Positions 16,653 to 26,556 of a stretch of DNA of 48,477 nt are shown here, in pieces. The DNA is from DASPPF01 sp032906705 (GTDB lineage: Archaea > Thermoproteota > Nitrososphaeria > Nitrososphaerales > Gagatemarchaeaceae), in contig JAJTZC010000008.1 in assembly GCA_032906705.1 (NCBI GenBank), forward strand, positions 1 to 48,477, read 5' to 3'. Position numbers and translations under genes: made by a program. Each line of letters opens with the position of its first letter. The stretch's first letter is position 1. The notes beneath the pieces were generated by a model. That model saw only the letters and a list, made by a program, of their open reading frames with translations, made no database searches and was not told the origin of the DNA.

Positions 16653-17066
16653 ATGGCGAAGCCGAGGAGAGCGAACCGAGGACGAGCCATAGGCATGATC
16701 GCACACACCGAGCTTGCCAGCACTGATCCTGAAGCTAGCAAGAGATTCTTGGGTAAGATCTTCGGATGGGAGTTTGAAACTGTGAAGGCTCCCACTGGTA
16801 AGCTCATTTCATATCGTACTCCAGGAGGCGCGCGTGGGAGCATCCGTCCAACGCAGCCCAAAGAAGCTCCAACTAGCATCAACTACATTCTGGTCGATGA
16901 TTTGGACTCTACGGCCACCAGAATCAAGAGGATGGGAGGTGAAATCGTTCTTCCAAGAGTAGATGTTCCCAAGATGGGAAGCTTCTTCTGGTTCAAGGTG
17001 CCGGGTGGCCCAGTCCTAGCCTGCTGGGAAGACGCCCCTAGCCGAAGTGAGAACGAGAGTGCCTGA
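16653..17066 (+). CDS. VOC-superfamily (glyoxalase/bleomycin-resistance-like) protein
   Basis: A 137-residue VOC-fold protein: AIGMIAHTELASTDPEASKR opens the first beta-alpha-beta module and INYILVDDLDSTATRIKRMG the second, ending in MGSFFWFKVPGGPVLACWED. The family binds metals and small molecules (antibiotics, electrophiles); the single-domain form would dimerise. The ATG at 16653 is favoured over 16629, because the latter lies in the operator. It is the first gene of a two-gene operon with the Tag-like protein, whose start overlaps its end by 20 bp. Confidence 0.88.
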   Translation: MAKPRRANRGRAIGMIAHTELASTDPEASKRFLGKIFGWEFETVKAPTGKLISYRTPGGARGSIRPTQPKEAPTSINYILVDDLDSTATRIKRMGGEIVLPRVDVPKMGSFFWFKVPGGPVLACWEDAPSRSENESA

Positions 17067-17523
17067 ATGGAAGACACACCTGCCAAAAGACGATAACGAA
17101 TATTTTGAGAGAATGAGTAGGGCGATATTTCAAGCGGGGCTCAATTGGAAGATGATTGAGAACAAATGGACGGACTTCCGAGAAGCATTCTCAGATTTCT
17201 CGATTGAAAAGTTGGCGAAGCTTGGTGAGAGGGACGTGAGAGCACTCATGAAGAACAAGGGTATAGTTCGGAACGAGAAGAAGATTAGGGCAATGGTCCT
17301 TAACGCGCAAGCATCCCTGCGAGTGAAGAAAGAGTTCTGTTCTTTCCGCCAATACATAGACTCATTCGGCCAAGACCATGACGGACTAATCGCGGATCTG
17401 CGGCAGAGATTTCGCCACCTCGGGCCGTCCTCATCAAGAGTTTTCCTAATGATGTCAGGCGTGAAGCTTGCGCCGACCAAGGAGGAACTTCAGTGGCACG
17501 TCAAGGCAAGGAAGAAGGATTAG
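17047..17523 (+). CDS. Tag-like 3-methyladenine DNA glycosylase I family protein
   Basis: 158 residues with the fold signature of DNA-3-methyladenine glycosylase I: YFERMSRAIFQAGLNWKMI, then WTDFREAFSDFSIEKLAKLG, DVRALMKNKGIVRNEKKI and a hydrophobic C-terminal half. The classical Tag zinc ligands (N-terminal Cys/His and C-terminal His/Cys) are not evident, so it is a Tag-like protein that may not be an active glycosylase. The GTG start overlaps the VOC gene. Confidence 0.75.
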   Translation: MRTRVPEWKTHLPKDDNEYFERMSRAIFQAGLNWKMIENKWTDFREAFSDFSIEKLAKLGERDVRALMKNKGIVRNEKKIRAMVLNAQASLRVKKEFCSFRQYIDSFGQDHDGLIADLRQRFRHLGPSSSRVFLMMSGVKLAPTKEELQWHVKARKKD

Positions 17524-17526
17524 CGC

Positions 17527-17895
17527 TTATTTCTTTTCCCACATAGCTGCGAAAGGCCTCGCATCGAAGACCACTCTAAGTGATGCAATCTTGTCGCCCT
17601 CAACATGGTACCATTCTGAGATGAAGGCTGTTCCCGCAGGGGTATTGGTAATCATGTCGTAAAGTAAGCAAACATCGCCATCATCGACGAATACCTTCTT
17701 CATCTCCACGCCCTTTATGATTGGATGTAGCTTCTTTAGATCCTCCAAGTATAGCTCTGGCCCGTCATGGGACGCGAGTGGGCCTCTGAAAGTCATGTTG
17801 TCCTTAAGGTATCTTCGTGCCCCTTTCCAGTCGTTGCTGCCCAAAGCTTGCTGGTATCCTAATACAATTTCTTTTGCGCTAGCTTTTGGTTCCAT
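17527..17895 (-). CDS. SnoaL/NTF2-like protein
   Basis: A 122-residue cone-fold protein: GYQQALGSNDWKGARRYLKD, MTFRGPLAS, VFVDDGDVCLLYDMIT and SEWYHVEGDKIASLRVVFDA are typical of SnoaL-like/NTF2-like domains that bind small polar or hydrophobic ligands. The ATG at 17895 lies ~26 bp after the operator copy at 17921-17937. It converges with the VOC/Tag operon and almost touches it (3 bp between stop codons). Confidence 0.85.
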   Translation of the reverse strand: MEPKASAKEIVLGYQQALGSNDWKGARRYLKDNMTFRGPLASHDGPELYLEDLKKLHPIIKGVEMKKVFVDDGDVCLLYDMITNTPAGTAFISEWYHVEGDKIASLRVVFDARPFAAMWEKK

Positions 17896-17920
17896 TATAC
17901 TTGCGTCTCCAGCTGCTTAT

Positions 17921-17966
17921 AGTATCCAAAGGATACTATTTAAGCCGGGTAGGGGCTGAAAGGATA
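17921..17966 (-). repeat. 46-bp inverted repeat, right copy; promoter + operator
   Basis: On the minus strand this holds the same TATA box (CTTAAATA) followed by AGTATCC-TTT-GGATACT, placed before the SnoaL-like gene exactly as the left copy is before the VOC gene. The two copies face each other across 1283 bp. Confidence 0.7.
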
Positions 17967-18013
17967 TCGCCCACTTGGGTCAGAACCACAATCTACCGGA
18001 AAATATCCGATCT

Positions 18014-18101
18014 TGGTGCGGGGGGTGGGATTCGAACCCACGAACCCCTGAGGGACGAGGTCCTAAGCCTCGCGCCGTTGACCAGGCTGGGCGACCCCCG
18101 C
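18014..18101 (-). tRNA. tRNA-Leu(UAG), CCA encoded
   Basis: A complete cloverleaf can be drawn: acceptor GCGGGGG/CCCCCGC, D-arm GCC...GGC, anticodon stem CGAGG/CCTCG with loop CTTAGGA (anticodon TAG), a long variable arm (CCC-TCA-GGG) typical of leucine, T-arm GTGGG-TTCGAAT-CCCAC, discriminator A and encoded CCA (18014-18016). No intron. The promoter TATA-like GTTATAGT lies ~28-36 bp upstream, at the 3' end of the MFS gene (18129-18137). Confidence 0.95.
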
Positions 18102-18128
18102 TGCGGCTTCGACGTTCGCCAAGTGAAA

Positions 18129-19322
18129 CTATAACGGTTTGCCGAGCGGAGGGCCGGCCGCTCTCTTCCAGAGCCACACACTGGACAGGCACGCCACGCT
18201 GAAGATTGCCGCTGCGGCGTAGAAGATCCCGGGCAACCCTGCAGCCGAGTGCGCAAATCCCGCCACAAGTGTTCCGACCGCACTCCCGATGCTGAGCATG
18301 ACGCTGTACAGGGACATCGCAGAGCCTCTCCTGTCCAACTTGGCTCTGTCCCCTGCCGTAGCAAGGAGCGTGGGCACGAGAGCAGAGGTCAAGATTGCAA
18401 AGACAGCGACTACAGGGAAGTTCTTTAGAATGGCTTGGCTTCCCTGCGCGAAGGTGGCTCCGATCGACGCAAGGAGACCCAGCAGACCAGCCACGCCGAG
18501 GACCATCACCCTCGTCCTTCCCACAACGTCAGAAAGCGCCCCGAACCCGATCGAGCCGATTCCGAGGACCACCACACCGATGAAGAGCAAGTTCGCCGTC
18601 ATTCCTTCGGCGATGCCCGCCCGGGTTAGTGCCCTAGGAAGGAAGAAGACTATCCCCAAGAGAACTGTCACGCTCAGCCAGATCGGAATAGTCGCCTTGG
18701 CTAGAGAGTCGAGGGCGTTCAGCGGGTTCAGGCTCGCGGTCGTTCCGGCGGGCACGTGGGGGGGCTCCCGGAGTATGCCGAGCGCCACGATGAACGCTAT
18801 CGCGACCGCCCCTCCGGTTGCGAAGAAGGCGAACCCAAGTTGAGCCGAGAAGAAGCTCTCTAGCCTCCCGCCCAGGAAGAGTCCCAAGGCATAGCCCCCA
18901 ATGTTCGCAAAGTCGAAGGCCCCCATCCCGGTGCCCCTGTTCTTGACTCCGGTCAGGTCTGTGATCATCGTGAGGGAGGCGACAGTGACTCCGGCGGCTC
19001 CTATTCCCATGAGCGCGTGTATCCCGGAGACTACGTAGAGGTTCCTCGTCAGCCCGACGCTAGCCATGAGTGCGGCCATGATGCCGAGCGCTACGACGAA
19101 CGTCGTCTTCCTGCCCCTCACGTCGCAAAGCCTGCCCATGGGCACCGCGGCGACGGCCTCGAGGGCCGGATACAGCGCGAGGGAGACCGCGGTACCTATG
19201 TCCGAGGCCTTTGCTATGTATAGTGGGAACAGTATGATAATGACCCCAAACCCGACCCTCGAGACGAGGGTCGCAAGATAGAGGACTGCGAGGTCCGTTC
19301 GCATTGGCCTCCTCCCTTCCAT
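18129..19322 (-). CDS. MFS transporter
   Basis: A 397-residue major facilitator with about 12 hydrophobic helices. The A-motif between helices 2 and 3 is GRLCDVRGRKTTFV, and FVALGIMAALMASVG, ALMGIGAAGVTVASL and DVVGRTRVM (second-half A-motif) follow. Substrate unknown. The ATG at 19322 is ~26 bp from a TATA box (ATTAATTA, 19347-19356 on the minus strand); a second ATG is six codons in. Its 3' end carries the tRNA promoter. Confidence 0.9.
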   Translation of the reverse strand: MEGRRPMRTDLAVLYLATLVSRVGFGVIIILFPLYIAKASDIGTAVSLALYPALEAVAAVPMGRLCDVRGRKTTFVVALGIMAALMASVGLTRNLYVVSGIHALMGIGAAGVTVASLTMITDLTGVKNRGTGMGAFDFANIGGYALGLFLGGRLESFFSAQLGFAFFATGGAVAIAFIVALGILREPPHVPAGTTASLNPLNALDSLAKATIPIWLSVTVLLGIVFFLPRALTRAGIAEGMTANLLFIGVVVLGIGSIGFGALSDVVGRTRVMVLGVAGLLGLLASIGATFAQGSQAILKNFPVVAVFAILTSALVPTLLATAGDRAKLDRRGSAMSLYSVMLSIGSAVGTLVAGFAHSAAGLPGIFYAAAAIFSVACLSSVWLWKRAAGPPLGKPL

Positions 19323-19370
19323 CCCTTCGTGGGCGGGCCTGCGGCCTAATTAATCGATGGTGATGGGGGG

Positions 19371-19670
19371 CTAGTGAGCGGCCTTCTTCCGCTTCTCTTC
19401 GTATTGCTTCAGCTTCTTCTGCTTCTCGGCGAGCTTCCTTGCGTCGAAGGCTCCCAGAGGTGCCTCCGATTCCACGAAGCCATGGTGTATTTCGAAGGCC
19501 CTCCTCACGATTCCCTCTACCTCCTCGTTCCGCTTCGACAGGCGCACTGAGACGTTCCTCCTGTCAAGCACGACGTACTGTAGCCCGGAGTAGTTCTTGA
19601 GCTCGTCCACAGCGCGCTCCAGCGCGTACTCGTTGCCGAAGAGTCCCCTAATCTCCCAGGGTTTGCCCAA
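19371..19670 (-). CDS. conserved-looking hypothetical protein
   Basis: About 99 residues: an alpha/beta-looking region (WEIRGLFGNEYALERAVDEL, then LQYVVLDRRNVSVRLSKRNE) and a lysine-rich, probably coiled tail (KLAEKQKKLKQYEEKRKKAA). No family recognised. The TTG at 19670 is chosen because a TATA-like GTTTTTAC (19696-19703) lies 33 bp upstream; a TTG at 19715 would give 114 residues and overlap the previous gene. Confidence 0.6.
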   Translation of the reverse strand: MGKPWEIRGLFGNEYALERAVDELKNYSGLQYVVLDRRNVSVRLSKRNEEVEGIVRRAFEIHHGFVESEAPLGAFDARKLAEKQKKLKQYEEKRKKAAH

Positions 19671-19704
19671 GATGGTTGACCCTGTCAGGGCCCGAGTAAA
19701 AACA

Positions 19705-21762
<2,058 letters not shown>

Positions 21763-21813
21763 GACTGGACATCAAAACTGCGGCGCTTAATTGAACTTTC
21801 TTGCGCACGAATC

Positions 21814-21829
21814 GTTTAACATATTAAAC
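21814..21829 (+). promoter_or_regulatory. MarR-type operator over a TATA box
   Basis: GTTTAACATATTAAAC is an inverted repeat with 6-bp arms and a 4-bp centre, and also the only TATA-like sequence before marR. A palindrome on the core promoter of a marR gene fits autorepression. Confidence 0.55.
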
Positions 21830-21840
21830 ATCAATCTAGG

Positions 21841-21887
21841 GCCTTGCCCTGTCAAAGAGGGCGAGTCGGAGAACGCACAGGCAAGGC
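21841..21887 (+). other. possible leader hairpin of the marR transcript
   Basis: GCCTTGCCCTGT (21841-21852) and ACAGGCAAGGC (21877-21887) pair over 11 bp with one bulge, enclosing 24 nt in the 5' leader. Its function is unknown. Confidence 0.3.
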
Positions 21888-21902
21888 GCAAGCACAGACG
21901 AA

Positions 21903-22325
21903 ATGGAACTGTGGCAGAAAATAAGGAACATCTACCGGACAGCAATCAAGCGGCTAAACTCCAGGCTGGCGAGGGAGATGATTACCTTCTCCCAGTACAG
22001 CGTGTTGCTCGCTCTCTCGCGCAACGGCCCCATGCAAATGAACAGGCTGAGCGAGCACATGCTCGTCGCTCCGGCGAACGTGACCGGCCTCGTCAACAGG
22101 ATGGAGAGGAAGGGGTATCTCCGGAGAAGAAGGGACCAGAAGGATCGGCGACTCTACGTCATCGAGCCGACGGAGAGCGGCTCAAGGATCTTCAGACACA
22201 TCTCAGGCAGGTTCAGGCAATACGTTGGCAAGTTGGGATCGGACTTGACCCCTTCAGAACTCGCGGTTACCCTCCGGGCTCTGGAGAAGGTCCGAATGAG
22301 GGTAGAGGCGCCGACGGAGATCTAG
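21903..22325 (+). CDS. MarR-family transcriptional regulator
   Basis: A 140-residue MarR-type regulator: dimerisation helices at both ends, a winged helix in the middle (FSQYSVLLALSRNGPMQMNR, recognition helix LVAPANVTGLVNRMERKGYL), and the basic wing RRRRDQKDRRLYVIEPTESG. MarR proteins usually repress an adjacent efflux gene until a phenolic or other ligand binds; the DHA2 transporter starts 9 bp after its stop and is the obvious target. Confidence 0.93.
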   Translation: MELWQKIRNIYRTAIKRLNSRLAREMITFSQYSVLLALSRNGPMQMNRLSEHMLVAPANVTGLVNRMERKGYLRRRRDQKDRRLYVIEPTESGSRIFRHISGRFRQYVGKLGSDLTPSELAVTLRALEKVRMRVEAPTEI

Positions 22326-22334
22326 GGGATTAGC

Positions 22335-23807
22335 ATGAACTACAAGTGGACAGTCCTGACCGTGACGACAGTCGGCGTCCTGATGAGCGGGGTGGATTCG
22401 CGCATCGTGGTCATCGGGTTGCCCTCTGTGGCGGCTTCGCTCCACGCAGACGCGGAGCAGGCAATCTGGTTCACGCAAGCGTACAGCATCGGCAGCACAG
22501 TCGCCCTTCTATTCATAGGCAGGGTAAGCGACATGTTCGGGAGGGTCAAGATCTACATCGTCGGCTTTGCCGCTTTCACAGCCGGTTCGCTCATGACCGC
22601 CCTCTCCCCCGCGCCCGATTATTTCATACTGGCCAGGATCATCCAGGGGCTCGGTTCCGCGTCCCTCTTCGCCAACAGTGCAGCGATCATTACAGATGCC
22701 TTCCCTTCCGGTGAGCTCGGGCTTGCTTTAGGGATCAACCAGATAGCGTTCCGGGCTGGCTCCATGGCGGGCCTAACCATCAGCGGCCTCATACTCTCGC
22801 TCCTCGACTGGAGATACCTCTTCTACGTCAACATACCCATCGGCATCTTCGGCACCCTCTGGGCGCACAGGAGACTCAAGGAGGTCGGAACGATAGAAAG
22901 GGGGGTACCTATGGACTGGACCGGTTTCGTCACGTTCACTGTCTTCGTCTCAGGGCTGCTCATGGCCTTGTCGTTCGCGGCATATGGAACCGGGCAAGCG
23001 GCCCTGGTGGCGGTCTTGCTCCTAGTGGCTGCGGTATCAATCGTTGCTTTCGTGAAAGCGGAACACAGGACGTCTCACCCTCTGCTCGACCTGCGGCTCC
23101 TCCGCATAAGGGAGTACACAGGAGGATTGACTGCGCAGTTCCTGAACGCGGTTGCGTTCGGGGCCTTTACGCTGATAATCAGCCTGTACCTGCAGCTTGT
23201 CCAGGGCCTCTCCCCGCTTCAGGCTGGCATAGCCATCCTGCCTTTCGATGTTTCCTTCCTGCTCACCGGACCATTGAGCGGGAGGCTGTCAGACAGGTTC
23301 GGGACGATGCCTTTCACGACCGCGGGGCTTGCCATTGTGAGCCTGTCCCTGTTCCTTTTCTCCACCGTCGGCCCAGTCACCCCTTACGCGACCCTCGTGA
23401 TCTACCTCCTGATATGCGGCGCAGGGATGGGTTTCTTTGCCTCCCCCAACATCAGCTCAATCATGGGGTCGGTGCCGACACACAGGAGGGGTGTAGCATC
23501 AGGTCTCAGGGCGACATTCTTCAACGTGGGCCTAACACTAAGCTTCAACGTGGTGATACTTGTGATGACCTTCTACCTGCCCTATTCGCTCATCACATCT
23601 GTCATCGCCTCGGGCAACCCCTCTGGAATAGGCGTCTCCGCCAGGGCAATCTTCTCGGTGGGCCTAGACAGGGTTTACCTTGTGCTTGCATTCGTCAACT
23701 CCTTCGCAATCGTGCCGTCTCTTCTCCGAGGAAAAAGGCAAAGGGAACAGCCAGGGCCAGCAGGAAATTCAAATACAACTCGGGCGAGCGAGGAGCCGAA
23801 TGACTGA
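22335..23807 (+). CDS. DHA2-family (EmrB-type) MFS drug efflux transporter
   Basis: A 490-residue 14-helix major facilitator. DSRIVVIGLPSVAASL (motif D1-like) is in helix 1, the A-motif FIGRVSDMFGRVKIY between helices 2 and 3, ARIIQGLGSASLFANSAA (motif B) in helix 4 and DWRYLFYVNIPIGIFG (C-type) in helix 5. Substrates are probably toxic hydrophobic compounds. It forms an operon with marR. The last ~40 bp also contain the aconitase promoter and first codons. Confidence 0.93.
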   Translation: MNYKWTVLTVTTVGVLMSGVDSRIVVIGLPSVAASLHADAEQAIWFTQAYSIGSTVALLFIGRVSDMFGRVKIYIVGFAAFTAGSLMTALSPAPDYFILARIIQGLGSASLFANSAAIITDAFPSGELGLALGINQIAFRAGSMAGLTISGLILSLLDWRYLFYVNIPIGIFGTLWAHRRLKEVGTIERGVPMDWTGFVTFTVFVSGLLMALSFAAYGTGQAALVAVLLLVAAVSIVAFVKAEHRTSHPLLDLRLLRIREYTGGLTAQFLNAVAFGAFTLIISLYLQLVQGLSPLQAGIAILPFDVSFLLTGPLSGRLSDRFGTMPFTTAGLAIVSLSLFLFSTVGPVTPYATLVIYLLICGAGMGFFASPNISSIMGSVPTHRRGVASGLRATFFNVGLTLSFNVVILVMTFYLPYSLITSVIASGNPSGIGVSARAIFSVGLDRVYLVLAFVNSFAIVPSLLRGKRQREQPGPAGNSNTTRASEEPND

Positions 23808-26517
23808 GCTGTCACAGGCAAAAATCGCGAGTGCGCGCCAGAAGATCGATACTCCCAATGGCACGGCTTGGGCGTACAACCTGCTTGGGTTGAGGAAGCA
23901 AGGCTACGACGTCGACGCGCTGCCCTACTCTGTCAGGGTGCTTTTGGAGAACGCCCTCAGGCACTCGGGGAGGGTTGCGGGTGCGGCCGAGGCCGCGCGC
24001 CTAATCTTGGACTGGCCTCACACTCAAGGCGGGGAGCTTCCGCTCATGCCCTTCAGGGTGCTTCTGCAAGACTACACGGGGGTCCCGCTAGTCGTCGACC
24101 TAGCCGCGATGCGGGACGCGGCCAAAGCCGCGAGGATGGACCCCAGGCTGGTCAACTCGAAGGTTCCAGTCGACCTGATAATCGACCACTCAATCCAGGT
24201 GGACGCGTGGAGCAGCACAGCCGCCTTCGACACGAACCTTGAAAGAGAGTACGAACGCAATTCTGAGCGCTACGCGCTCCTGAAGTGGGCGCAGTCGGCG
24301 TTCAAGGGAATCCGCGTCTTCCCTCCGGGGAAGGGAATCTGCCACCAGGTGAACCTGGAATACCTTTCGAGCGTCGTCGCGACTGGCGTACAGGATGGAG
24401 AGTTGCACGCATTTCCAGACTCACTCCTCGGGACAGACTCCCACACGACGATGGTGAACGGCTTGGGAGTCCTCGGATGGGGAGTCGGGGGGATCGAGGC
24501 GGAAGCCGTGATGCTCGGGGAGCCATATCACATGCCGATACCAAAGGTGCTCGGAGTCAAGTTCACCGGTGCCCTTCGGGAGGGTGTCACACCGACGGAC
24601 ATGGTGCTCACTGTCACCGAAAAGCTCCGCGAGCGGAACCTAGTCGGGATGTTCGTCGAATACTTCGGCGAGGGGTACAGGCAGCTATCCGTTCCCGACC
24701 GGGCGACGCTTGGCAACATGTCTCCAGAGTATGGCGCAACGGTTGGATTCTGTCCGGTCGACGAAGCCACCATAGCATACCTTCGCGGAACCGGGAGGGA
24801 CGCAGCGCGGGTTGACTTCGTGAAGAGGTACGCGGCTGGAATGGGCTTCTTCCTTTCTGATCTCGAGCCCAAGTATTCCGAGGTCCTCGCGATCGAGCTC
24901 GACAAGATCGAGCCATCAATTGCCGGGCCGAGGAACCCAGAAGAGAGGCACGCGCTGACGACCGTTCCCTCGTTCGCGCGCGTGCTACTCGAGCAGCAGA
25001 GGAGATCCTCCCCCATCCAGCACCAAACGACGCCGGCGACGAATCAATCAGCCGGCGCTCAGCTACTGATTCAACAGAACCGTCAGGTTGCGATTGGACT
25101 CGGCGACGGTGCCGTAGTCATAGCGGCCATCACGAGCTGCACAAACACATCCAACCCGACAGTGATGGTGGGGGCTGGCCTCCTCGCAAGGAGAGCCGTG
25201 GAGAAAGGGCTCTTGGCAAAGCCGTGGGTGAAGAGAAGCCTGGCGCCCGGCTCTACTGTTGTCACTGATTATCTCCGGAACTCCGGCTTGCTGCGATACC
25301 TCGACGAACTCGGATTCAATCTGGTGGGATACGGATGCACTACGTGCATCGGGAATAGCGGACCTTTGGCGCCCGAGGTCGAGAGAGAGATCAAGTCAGG
25401 CGACCTCTACGCAGTGGCGGTCCTCTCGGGAAACAGGAACTTCGACGGGAGAATCCATCCGCTAGTGAAAGGCTCCTTCCTCATGTCCCCAATGCTCGTC
25501 GTCGCCTACGCCCTCGCAGGGAGGATAGGCTTCGACTTCAGCACCCCTCTGGGCACGGGGAAAGACGGAAGGCCAGTCTATCTGAAAGATCTGTGGCCGA
25601 GCCTGAAGGACATCAAGGCGACCGTCGAGAGGTCGCTCAGCCCGGGCCTGTACAAGGAGCGCTACGCGGACGCGATGAAGGGGGACGATAGGTGGGAATC
25701 GCTCGCAGCGTACGCCGACGACACGTACCACTGGGAGGAAGGCTCGACGTACATCAGGCAGCCTCCATGGTTCGAACCTTCACAGACCAGGTCTGCCAAG
25801 ACTGACATCAAGGGTGCCAGGATACTGGCGGTCTTGGAGGACAAGGTCACCACCGACCACATCTCGCCTGCGGGGACCATCGCCGTCGACAGCCCGGCTG
25901 GTAAGTACCTCACCGAGCGCGGCGTTGACTTCGTCCATTTCAGTAGCTATGGGAGCAGGCGTGGCAACCACGAAGTGATGACTCGGGGAGGCTTCAGCAA
26001 CATCAGGCTCAGAAACGCACTCGCGCCAGGCAGGGATGGAGGCTGGACAACCTATCTGCCAACAAAGAAGCTGACAACGATCTTCGAGGCGTCTGCCGAG
26101 TACATAGCCAAAGGCATCCCACTTGTGGTGGTCGCTGGGAAGCAATACGGGGCGGGCAGCTCGAGAGATTGGGCTGCGAAGGCGCCAAAGCTCCTAGGCG
26201 TCAGGGCCGTGCTTGCGGAGAACTTCGAAAGAATCCACCGCAGCAACCTGGTCGCGATGGGCGTGCTGCCACTCCAGTTCAGGGACGGAGAGAATCGCGG
26301 TTCACTTGGACTCAAGGGCGACGAGACCCTCGACATCCTAGGCATTTCTAAGATGAAGGGTCCCAAGGAATTGGTCGAAGTGGTGGCGCGGGGCGACTCG
26401 GGTGAAAGGAAATTCAAGGTCATCTGTAGGGTCGACAACGCTACGGAAATGCAGTACCTCGAAAAGGGAGGTGTCCTACCCTACGTATTTGCGAGGCTGC
26501 ACAGTTTTGTACATTGA
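23800..26517 (+). CDS. acnA: aconitate hydratase, AcnA/IRP type
   Basis: Isomerises citrate and isocitrate in the TCA cycle; needs a [4Fe-4S] cluster. The 905-residue length fits AcnA. Cluster cysteines are in AAITSCTNTSNP and GYGCTTCIGNSGP; other motifs are LLGTDSHTTMVNGLGVLGWG and the swivel domain GAGSSRDWAAKAPKLLGVRA. A short Gln/Thr-rich insert (residues ~405-430) precedes the cluster region. The ATG at 23800 is used because a TATA box (CAAATAC, 23770-23776) lies 30 bp upstream, inside the MFS gene, and the first residues MTELSQAKIASARQK fit; the frame open from 23680 overlaps the MFS gene. Confidence 0.96.
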   Translation: MTELSQAKIASARQKIDTPNGTAWAYNLLGLRKQGYDVDALPYSVRVLLENALRHSGRVAGAAEAARLILDWPHTQGGELPLMPFRVLLQDYTGVPLVVDLAAMRDAAKAARMDPRLVNSKVPVDLIIDHSIQVDAWSSTAAFDTNLEREYERNSERYALLKWAQSAFKGIRVFPPGKGICHQVNLEYLSSVVATGVQDGELHAFPDSLLGTDSHTTMVNGLGVLGWGVGGIEAEAVMLGEPYHMPIPKVLGVKFTGALREGVTPTDMVLTVTEKLRERNLVGMFVEYFGEGYRQLSVPDRATLGNMSPEYGATVGFCPVDEATIAYLRGTGRDAARVDFVKRYAAGMGFFLSDLEPKYSEVLAIELDKIEPSIAGPRNPEERHALTTVPSFARVLLEQQRRSSPIQHQTTPATNQSAGAQLLIQQNRQVAIGLGDGAVVIAAITSCTNTSNPTVMVGAGLLARRAVEKGLLAKPWVKRSLAPGSTVVTDYLRNSGLLRYLDELGFNLVGYGCTTCIGNSGPLAPEVEREIKSGDLYAVAVLSGNRNFDGRIHPLVKGSFLMSPMLVVAYALAGRIGFDFSTPLGTGKDGRPVYLKDLWPSLKDIKATVERSLSPGLYKERYADAMKGDDRWESLAAYADDTYHWEEGSTYIRQPPWFEPSQTRSAKTDIKGARILAVLEDKVTTDHISPAGTIAVDSPAGKYLTERGVDFVHFSSYGSRRGNHEVMTRGGFSNIRLRNALAPGRDGGWTTYLPTKKLTTIFEASAEYIAKGIPLVVVAGKQYGAGSSRDWAAKAPKLLGVRAVLAENFERIHRSNLVAMGVLPLQFRDGENRGSLGLKGDETLDILGISKMKGPKELVEVVARGDSGERKFKVICRVDNATEMQYLEKGGVLPYVFARLHSFVH

Positions 26518-26556
26518 AGAAACCATTTTAATGCCCTCGGAGGGGCTCGAAAATCA

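Noticed and set aside
16592..17966. 46-bp inverted repeats as ends of an insertion sequence
   Set aside because: No transposase lies between them, no flanking target duplication was seen, and each copy is a working-looking promoter/operator.
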